Source: Bradyrhizobium ottawaense (lineage in GTDB: Bacteria; Pseudomonadota; Alphaproteobacteria; Rhizobiales; Xanthobacteraceae). From it: a DNA stretch of 64,000 nucleotides. A program made the translations under genes and the position numbers. The stretch lies in contig NZ_LT629693.1 in assembly GCF_900099825.1 (NCBI RefSeq), positions 5,839,001-5,903,000 on the forward strand, in the 5' to 3' direction. Shown here one piece after another: positions 57,956-64,000 of the stretch (position 1 is its first letter; each line of letters begins with the position of its first letter). Below the pieces are notes generated by a model, which did no database searches, had not been told where the DNA came from, and saw only the letters and a program-made list of their open reading frames with translations.

Positions 57956-58425
57956 ACGACCTCTTCTTGGATACCCTGAAGGACATCTATTTCGCGGAAA
58001 AGCAAATCTACAAGAACCTGCCGAAGATGGCCAAGGCCGCGGCTTCCAATCAGCTTCGGGCGGCCTTCGAAAAACACCACGGCGAAACTGAGGTCCAGAT
58101 CGAGCGGCTCGAGCAGATCTTCGAACTGCTTGGCAAGCCGGCGAGGGGAAAGACCTGCGATGCGATCCAGGGAATCCTTGAGGAAGGCAAGGAAATCATG
58201 GACGAGTACGAAGGTACGTCCGCGCTGGACGCCGGCTTGCTGGCCGCCGCGCAGGCCGTCGAGCATTATGAGATCTCCCGTTACGGCACCCTGAAATCAT
58301 GGGCCGGAAAGCTGGGCATGAAAGACGCGGTCCGGCTTCTCGATCAGACGCTGTCCGAGGAAAAGAAAACTGATGATGCGTTGACCAAGCTTGCCGGTAG
58401 CGAAGTGAACGCTGAGGCGGCATAA
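57937..58425 (+). CDS. YciE-like ferritin-fold stress protein (DUF892)
   Basis: 162 aa; AGGGAG lies 8 nt before the ATG. Four-helix bundle pattern: LNDLFLDTLKDIYFAEKQIY, KNLPKMAKAA, EKHHGETEVQIERLEQIFEL, LGKPARGKTCDAIQGILEEG, AAAQAVEHYEISRYGTLKSW. Glu and His residues (E-x-x-I-Y, H-x-x-E, E-H-x-x-I) are placed for a di-metal site. Induced by osmotic and general stress in relatives; exact role unknown. Confidence 0.92.
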   Translation: MADKDLNDLFLDTLKDIYFAEKQIYKNLPKMAKAAASNQLRAAFEKHHGETEVQIERLEQIFELLGKPARGKTCDAIQGILEEGKEIMDEYEGTSALDAGLLAAAQAVEHYEISRYGTLKSWAGKLGMKDAVRLLDQTLSEEKKTDDALTKLAGSEVNAEAA

Positions 58426-58496
58426 GGGCGACGAAAACAGGCGCCCCTCAAAGAGTAAAGGCGGTTGACGGGCGGATGTACCTCGAAGGACTGCCG

Positions 58497-58532
58497 GCAA
58501 GGTCCCGGAGCAAATCCGGGACCTTGCTTTTT
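58497..58532 (+). terminator. Strong rho-independent terminator after yciE-like gene
   Basis: GCAAGGTCCCGGA and TCCGGGACCTTGC, a perfect 13-bp stem with a GCAAA loop, followed by TTTTT. Confidence 0.92.
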
Positions 58533-58619
58533 ACGTTGCAATTTTCTTGACCGGGACTTGCCTCTGAGCGGAGCAGATTATTTCACGAGGCTGGTTTTCC
58601 GCCTGGTTGTCCCCGACAT

Positions 58620-58805
58620 TCATCGTGCACCGACAGGCGGCGGCCCGATGTCGTGATTTGAGTTCCAGCGGAATGACGCACCAAACACCGTCATCACCAG
58701 CCAGCCGAGACCTGCAATCGACGTCGAAATTAAATTCGTGAGAACCTTGTCGAATACGACGTAGAGTTCGGCCGCGACAGCCAGTGCCAGGAGGATCGGC
58801 GGCAT
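58620..58805 (-). CDS. Small two-helix membrane protein
   Basis: 61 aa: MPPILLALAVAAELYVVFDK, VLTNLISTSIAGLGWLVMTV, FGASFRWN. Two hydrophobic helices. No clear ribosome site. Function unknown. Confidence 0.5.
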   Translation of the reverse strand: MPPILLALAVAAELYVVFDKVLTNLISTSIAGLGWLVMTVFGASFRWNSNHDIGPPPVGAR

Positions 58806-58977
58806 AATGAGAGGTGTGCTGCCTAGCCTCAGGAACGTCTCTGAGTCCTTCCCGCCGAACGAAAAACGGTGCGGCGGCGCCCTTCTCCTACCGGCGAACT
58901 AGCAAAGCGTTTCCACGCGAAAGAAGCGGAACGATAGGTCAACCCGCCGGTTGCTTTACGGAATTTGGACGCTTCGA

Positions 58978-59976
58978 ATGACCGCAAGCGAAAAGCCGTT
59001 TTTCACCCGCCAGCACATTGGCGGCAGTGCCGGAGTTGGATTGGCGGCTTCGGTCGCACCCGCATTAGCGCAAGGGGCCAAATCAATGAAAGACCAAGGA
59101 TTGCAAAATCCGGCCGACAAGTATCCCAAGCCACCCTACAAGAAGCAGTCGCAGCCATGGCCCGGGCTCGCAAGCGGGATGGAACCACGTCCAGACCATG
59201 GCGAGACCAGTTACAAAGGGTCTGGCCGGTTGGCCGGGCGTAAGGCGCTCATCACCGGCGGTGATTCCGGCATGGGTCGCGCGGCGGCAATCGCCTACGC
59301 GCGCGAGGGCGCCGACGTCGCCATCAATTATTTTCCGACCGAGGAGCCCGACGCGAAGGAAGTTATCGACCTGATCAAGGCGGAGGGCCGAGTTGGTGTG
59401 GCAATTCCCGGCGATCTCCGGGACGAGAAATTCTGTCAGGAACTGGTCGCCCGCGCAATTGATGGCCTCGGCAGTCTGGATATCCTTGTCTGCAACGCAG
59501 GACGGCAACAGGCCCATGACTCGATCCTCGACATTTCGTCCGAAGATTTCGACGCGACGACGAAGACCAACATCTACGCTCCGTTCTGGATCATCAAAGC
59601 GGCGCTACCGCATCTCAAGCCCGGTTCGGTCATCATCGGCACCACGTCCGAACAGGCCTACGATCCGTCGCCGGATTTGTACGACTATGCGCAAACGAAA
59701 GCGGCGACGATGAACTACATCAAGGCGCTAGCAAAGCAACTCGGGCCGAAGGGCATCCGGGTGAACGGCGTGGCGCCTGGCCCGATCTGGACGCCCCTGC
59801 AAGTTTCCGGAGGGGCATCGATGGAGAAGCTTGAGAAGTTCGGCGGCCAGACACCTTTGGGACGCGCTGGCCAACCGGCGGAGCTTGGGTCGATCTACGT
59901 TCAGCTTGCGGCAGCGGATGCCAGCTACGCCACGGGTCAGGTCTACGGTTCGGCCGGTGGTTCCGGGCAGCCCTGA
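58978..59976 (+). CDS. Short-chain dehydrogenase with a signal-like N-terminus
   Basis: 332 aa; start at ATG 58978 (a TTG at 58951 is possible). Residues 1-40 (TRQHIGGSAGVGLAASVAPA, LAQG) look like an export signal, perhaps a worn twin-arginine signal (TRQH instead of RR). The rest is a YghA-like SDR like 44759-45619: YPKPPYKKQSQPWPGLASGM, GGDSGMGRAAAIAYAREGAD, GTTSEQAYDPSPDLYDYAQT with catalytic Ser, Tyr and Lys, PGPIWTPLQVSGG. Possibly periplasmic or formerly so. Confidence 0.88.
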   Translation: MTASEKPFFTRQHIGGSAGVGLAASVAPALAQGAKSMKDQGLQNPADKYPKPPYKKQSQPWPGLASGMEPRPDHGETSYKGSGRLAGRKALITGGDSGMGRAAAIAYAREGADVAINYFPTEEPDAKEVIDLIKAEGRVGVAIPGDLRDEKFCQELVARAIDGLGSLDILVCNAGRQQAHDSILDISSEDFDATTKTNIYAPFWIIKAALPHLKPGSVIIGTTSEQAYDPSPDLYDYAQTKAATMNYIKALAKQLGPKGIRVNGVAPGPIWTPLQVSGGASMEKLEKFGGQTPLGRAGQPAELGSIYVQLAAADASYATGQVYGSAGGSGQP

Positions 59977-59991
59977 GCGATTGCGTGGGTC

Positions 59992-60834
59992 CTAGGCTGT
60001 CTCCATCAGCGCGCGATCCTGACCGGCTTCCTTGAGCTCTTCGGTCGTCACATTGAAGCGGACCAATTGTGCGGGACCGAAGGCCGTGGAAATAGCGACG
60101 TCGGCCGCATCACGTCCCCTCGCAATCAGTATGCGCCCAATTCGGGGATGCTTGTGCCTCGCATCCAAAGTGAACCAACGACCATCAAGGAACACCTCGT
60201 ACCATGCGCTGAAGTCCATGGGGGCGGGATCAGCGAGAACGCCGATGTCGCCGAGGTACCCTGTGCAGTACCGCGCCGGGATGTTCATGCATCGGGAAAG
60301 CGTGACGGCAAGATGCGCGAAGTCCCGGCAGACGCCGCGACGTTCTTCGTGGCCTTCCGAGGCGGTCCGGTCTCCCCGCGCGTGATGGTAGCCGAACTCG
60401 ATGCGCTCGTGAGCGTAGTTGCAGATCGCCTGTGCTCGCTGCCAGCCGCCCTGGATGCCGCCAAAGAGCGACCATGCCAGGGTCGACAGCTTTTCGGTGT
60501 CGCAGTAGCGACTAGCCAACAGGAAGGGAAGAACCTCACCGGGCAATTCGGCTACGTCCCACTGTTGCGCCGCGGGGCATACCTCATCCGGCAGTCCGCT
60601 GTCCTCCACAACGAATTCGCTGCGGACTTCGAGCAGTCCGGGTGGGGCTACGAGCCGGGTGCAGATGTTGCCATAAGGATCGAAATAGTCGCGCGCTTCG
60701 ACACGCGGCGAAAACTGCATCAACTGATCGCTGAGAATGTTCCCATCGCGCGACGGGTGAGTGGTTAGCATGAGGACCATGGGAACCGCGTAGGGACATT
60801 GAAAAGCGATGTCGTAACCTGCCCGAATCTTCAC
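59992..60834 (-). CDS. Transglutaminase-like (papain-fold) protein
   Basis: 280 aa from the GTG at 60834, chosen because GGAGG lies 7 nt upstream and homologues begin (M)KIRxGYxI. N-terminal beta domain (VKIRAGYDIAFQCPYAVPMV, QFSPRVEARDYFDPYGNICT). Catalytic part: GVCRDFAHLAVTLSRCMNIP with the active Cys, ARYCTGYLGD, then FLDGRWFTLDARHKHPRIGR with His/Asp. Probably a cytosolic peptidase or amidase; substrate unknown. Convergent with the SDR gene, 15 nt apart. Confidence 0.88.
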   Translation of the reverse strand: MKIRAGYDIAFQCPYAVPMVLMLTTHPSRDGNILSDQLMQFSPRVEARDYFDPYGNICTRLVAPPGLLEVRSEFVVEDSGLPDEVCPAAQQWDVAELPGEVLPFLLASRYCDTEKLSTLAWSLFGGIQGGWQRAQAICNYAHERIEFGYHHARGDRTASEGHEERRGVCRDFAHLAVTLSRCMNIPARYCTGYLGDIGVLADPAPMDFSAWYEVFLDGRWFTLDARHKHPRIGRILIARGRDAADVAISTAFGPAQLVRFNVTTEELKEAGQDRALMETA

Positions 60835-61329
60835 AGACGCCTCCGTTGAAATAGCTGCGCTTGGAAAGCGCAACCGGCGAGGTTCGTTCCGATGAGCAGT
60901 GATTGAATTTTAGGCCAATTCTGGACAGACCCGATTTGTAAAACCCGATCTAGTCCAAGGGGTGCGTTGGCGGATTTTTATGTCGAAGATCCGGTCGCAT
61001 TCCAAGACCTGGACGCGTCACCTGAAATGCCGCGCCTTCACCTCGATGCCGTCGATGTGAAAGAACGTAGATGTCACTCGGCTTGGACCCCTCGGCCGCA
61101 AGCTGCGTACGGGTACTGCCATGATGGAATTCGTTGCGGCGCCCGTGCGGCACGGGAACCGTGGTCGCACGCCGATGGCGGCGAGATCGGCGGGCGGGTT
61201 GGTCAGCCGGTTGGCGACCAGAAATTGCGTATCGAAAGGGACCAAGTTCGAAACCTGTGGCGGCCAAGCGGTGCCGTGCTATCAATTCCAGGGCGGCAAC
61301 GCCGGGACTCCAATTGAACGGGACATTTC
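60835..61329. other. Intergenic, no convincing gene
   Basis: Plus-strand frames here are long but have no ribosome site or family and run into the kinase gene. Must hold the kinase promoter. Confidence 0.45.
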
Positions 61330-62538
61330 ATGGCCACCCCTCCGGGGCAGGAGTCGGTATTGGCTCCCGTCGCAGCGACCGCCGTGACAAGGCAGGAACT
61401 TCCATACCGTTTGCGGCAACAGTCCTTGCTGGGCGAGTTTGGCCGCTCGGCGCTACAAACCCGCGATATCGGACAAATCCTGCAGCGCGCCACCGAACTT
61501 TGCACCCAAGGCCTCGAAACGCCTTTTGCCAAGGTCCTGGAATATATGCCGGATGAAAAGCGGCTGCTGTTGCGCGCGGGGGTCGGCTGGGCGCCAGGCA
61601 CGATCGGCCAGGTGTCACTTGGGATCGATATGGAGTCCCCCGCCGGCTACGCGTTCCATACCGGCCAAATCGTGATTTCCAATCACCTCCAGGAGGAAAC
61701 GCGCTTTCGAACGCCCAAGCTGCTGTCGGATCACGGGATCAAGCGGGCGATCAACGTCCTGATCGCGCGGGGCGGCGAAGGCAATCTGCCGTTCGGCGTC
61801 CTCGAAGTCGACAGTCCCGACTCCGGCCAATTCGATCTCGCGGATGCGGACTTCCTTGCCGGCTTCGCGGGGTTGCTTGGCATCGCCATCGAGCGGCAAC
61901 GTGCTGATGCGGACCTCGAGCAAGCCCTCGAACACCAGGCGATGTTGACGCGCGAGATGAGCCACCGCGTCAAGAACAGCCTCGCATCGGTCGTGGGGCT
62001 GCTCCGCCTGCAGGGCCGCAACGCCCAGTCGGAGGAAGTCCAGAACGCCCTCAAGGACGCCGCCTCGCGCATCACCACGATAGCCCAGGTCCACGACCAT
62101 TTATGGCGTAGCACCAGGATCGGGTTTGTCGACATCGCCGACTTCGCGGGCGAGCTTTGTAGGAAGCTACAGGAAACCGTTGCGCATAAGGTAAGCTGCA
62201 CCTTTGGTCATCTGATGATTTCTGCCGACAAGGCGATTCCGCTGGGCCTTCTGGTCAACGAGATTGTGACGAATTCCGCCAAGCATGCATACCCCGACGG
62301 ATCCGGAGAAATCCAGGTATCGGGCGAACGGCGCGGTGCGGACTTGCATGTGGAGGTGTCGGATCAAGGAATCGGTCTTCCGAATGATTTCGATATCGAC
62401 CAACCACGGGCGAGCCTGGGCTTCAAGGTGATCAAGAGCCTGCTCGCACAACTCGACGGCCGCATTGCGGTGGCCTCCAACACGCCAAAAGGCGTAACCA
62501 TCCAACTTGATGTACCATTGGAAGCCAGCGCCGATTGA
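61330..62538 (+). CDS. GAF-domain sensor histidine kinase (HisKA_2/HWE type)
   Basis: 402 aa. GAF domain at about 40-190 (QILQRATELCTQGLETPFAK, VLEYMPDEKRLLLRAGVGWA, GVLEVDSPDSGQFDLADADF). Phospho-acceptor region LTREMSHRVKNSLASVVGLL with His near 212. ATPase domain: LLVNEIVTNSAKHAYPDGSG, HVEVSDQGIGLPNDF, SLGFKVIKSLLAQLDGRI. No membrane segment, so a cytosolic sensor. This class often works with general-stress (PhyR-type) or light pathways in alphaproteobacteria; no partner regulator lies adjacent. Confidence 0.92.
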   Translation: MATPPGQESVLAPVAATAVTRQELPYRLRQQSLLGEFGRSALQTRDIGQILQRATELCTQGLETPFAKVLEYMPDEKRLLLRAGVGWAPGTIGQVSLGIDMESPAGYAFHTGQIVISNHLQEETRFRTPKLLSDHGIKRAINVLIARGGEGNLPFGVLEVDSPDSGQFDLADADFLAGFAGLLGIAIERQRADADLEQALEHQAMLTREMSHRVKNSLASVVGLLRLQGRNAQSEEVQNALKDAASRITTIAQVHDHLWRSTRIGFVDIADFAGELCRKLQETVAHKVSCTFGHLMISADKAIPLGLLVNEIVTNSAKHAYPDGSGEIQVSGERRGADLHVEVSDQGIGLPNDFDIDQPRASLGFKVIKSLLAQLDGRIAVASNTPKGVTIQLDVPLEASAD

Positions 62539-62877
62539 GCCGCTGAAGCGCAGTGAAGGTTCAAGGCTTAAGCCGGCGTTACGGCGCTGGACATCCTTCA
62601 ACGTAAACCCAGTATTGCTCTGCTGTTCACTGATCTCGGCCTACCGCGCGAATGGACGGAAAACTGGGAGCGAAGACCAGGGGGCAGGGCCGTCTGCGGG
62701 CGTCTTTGCACTGCAGCTAATGTACGGGGATCGCCTTGGAACTTTTCCTGCGTATCTGCGTTGGGAAATGTTTTAGCTATACGCCGGCATAGCGGGATCT
62801 TGGCGGAATACGCGAAGTTTCCGTATACTGCGGATGGCAATCACGGTGTCGGGTTCGATGCAACGAAAGAGCAGTGG
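62539..62877. other. Intergenic between two sensor genes, no gene recognised
   Basis: No supported ORF on either strand; upstream region of the next sensor. Confidence 0.45.
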
Positions 62878-64000
62878 ATGAACGTACAGCAGCCCTTTCC
62901 AAGGTCGAGTGTATTGAACTCCTTGGAGCGTACGAATGGCGAGCCCCTTGTCACGCCTCCTACGAGTCCTAATGATTGGATTCAAACGCGAGATTCGAGG
63001 CTCGCGGCAACCTACGAACACGTAGGAGCCGGCATCGTCGAGGTCGACGAAGACGGGCGAATGTTGCGTGTCAATCAGCGACTCTGTTTGCTTACCGGTT
63101 ATTCGGCGCCCGAACTTCTAGGTCGAATAATTTTTCAGGAGACGCTGCCCGAGGATGCCGATGCCGACCGGGAGCAGTTTCGGCGGCAGTTAGCAGGGGA
63201 AATCGATCGCTATACGATTGAGAAGCGAATCTATCGCAAGAACGGCGAACACTTCTGGGCGGAAGTCGCTTCTTCCAGCGTTCGAGACGCCGCGGGCAAA
63301 TTTCTGTACGCCGTGCGTGTTCAGCACGACATCACGGCCCGGAAGCGCGCCGAACACGAACTCGCACGCCGGACGGATGAGCAGGCCGCGCTCTTTCAAT
63401 TCTCGGAGCGGCTTCAACGCGTAGCTGATCGCCGGGAGATCCATGAATTAGCCTTGGTTGCCATCATGCGCGCGCTCGCATGCGAACGGGCTTCGATCCT
63501 TCTTTTTGATTCTGGCGGCGTGATGCGTTTTGTGGCATGGCGAGGCCTTTCGGACGCCTATCGTATGGCTGTGGAAGGGCACTCACCGTGGACAAAGGAA
63601 GAAAAAGATCCTCAGCCGGTCTATTTCGAAGACATCGCCGCGTCTGATTTGTCCGTTGAACTGAAGGAAACGATCGCGGTAGAAGGAATTTGCGCCGTCG
63701 CTTTCATTCCCATCGTTGAAAATGGTCAGCTCGTGGGTAAGTTCATGGCTTACTACGATAGGCCGCATCAGTTTTCTGATCCTGAGCTGGAGGTCGCTCT
63801 CACGCTCGCGCGCCTCGTGAGCTTCGCCAGTTCCCGTCTCAAAGCGAGGGAAGCGCGAATTGCGACAGAGCGAGACCTCCTCCAGTTAGCGTCGATCGTG
63901 GAATCTTCGGATGACGCTATCATCAGTAAGGACCTCAGCGGCATCATTCAGACATGGAACGCATCGGCCGAGCGGCTCTTTGGTTACACGGCAGAAGAGG
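62878..64000 (+). CDS. PAS-GAF-PAS sensor protein, cut by the window end
   Basis: 374 codons, open to the last base. PAS 1 at about 45-165 ([80 protein letters not shown]). GAF at about 170-320 ([40 protein letters not shown]). PAS 2 begins at about 335 ([34 protein letters not shown]). A kinase or cyclase output domain is expected beyond the window. Start at ATG 62878; ribosome site weak. Confidence 0.88.
   Translation, partial: MNVQQPFPRSSVLNSLERTNGEPLVTPPTSPNDWIQTRDSRLAATYEHVGAGIVEVDEDGRMLRVNQRLCLLTGYSAPELLGRIIFQETLPEDADADREQFRRQLAGEIDRYTIEKRIYRKNGEHFWAEVASSSVRDAAGKFLYAVRVQHDITARKRAEHELARRTDEQAALFQFSERLQRVADRREIHELALVAIMRALACERASILLFDSGGVMRFVAWRGLSDAYRMAVEGHSPWTKEEKDPQPVYFEDIAASDLSVELKETIAVEGICAVAFIPIVENGQLVGKFMAYYDRPHQFSDPELEVALTLARLVSFASSRLKAREARIATERDLLQLASIVESSDDAIISKDLSGIIQTWNASAERLFGYTAEE

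Noticed and set aside
1..64000. CRISPR arrays, rRNA or tRNA genes, prophage or conjugation modules
   Set aside because: Scanned by eye for regular repeats, tRNA-like arms and known gene sets; only isolated phage-type scraps (23.2-24.0 kb) were seen.

Overview
The window looks like the chromosome of a Bradyrhizobium-type alphaproteobacterium (Nitrobacteraceae). The clearest sign is a heat-shock locus at 5.9-9.6 kb. It has an hspA-like gene followed by a sigma-32 gene, and a separate hspB-hspC-like unit. Each unit begins with a ROSE-type RNA thermometer leader. This is the arrangement known around rpoH1 of B. japonicum. Many short proteins of kinds typical of this genus (SANT-like small DNA-binding proteins, DUF1236, DUF3618 and several 50-110 aa orphans) support the placement. 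I saw no rRNA, tRNA or CRISPR array. All family names come from reading the translations; no database search was possible.

Layout. 0.1-5.5 kb: a secreted vanadium-haloperoxidase-like protein paired with a CxxCH haem-motif protein, then a tandem duplication of a metallophosphoesterase / CarS-like lipid-enzyme unit whose second CarS copy is almost gone. 5.9-9.6 kb: the heat-shock locus, with hspC cut short and no degP. 9.9-19 kb: small orphans, a CsbD protein, an IS3-family element with a frameshifted orfB, SANT-like proteins, and an envelope block (glycine-rich secreted protein, extensin-like protein, L,D-transpeptidase). 19-37 kb is accessory and decayed. It holds a glycosyltransferase relic, an IS110/IS1111-type element, ParB/terminase relics, a frameshifted LigD-type ligase, an SRAP protein, IS630 and IS66 scraps, a substrate-binding-protein relic, a frameshifted response regulator and a Crp/Fnr regulator with an early stop. 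Recurrent CGGCCTCAGC...GCTGGGGCCG hairpins lie between these genes.

37-64 kb is richer in intact genes and has an envelope and general-stress flavour. It includes a YihY-type membrane protein and a six-gene operon of DUF3618, LEA-like and holin-X-like proteins ending in a micropeptide and a multipass protein. Two related short-chain dehydrogenases, opgG-opgH for periplasmic glucans, DUF1236 and PRC-barrel proteins, an NRAMP-type transporter, a YciE-like ferritin-fold protein, a transglutaminase-like protein and two sensor proteins follow. The last sensor runs off the window end.

Together the intact genes describe heat, desiccation/osmotic and envelope stress adaptation. Several breaks are single-base length changes (IS3 orfB, ligase, response regulator, holin-X, TPP enzyme), which could be real decay or consensus errors. 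Two others are substitutions that create in-frame stops (26644 and 36829) and are less easily explained as length errors.
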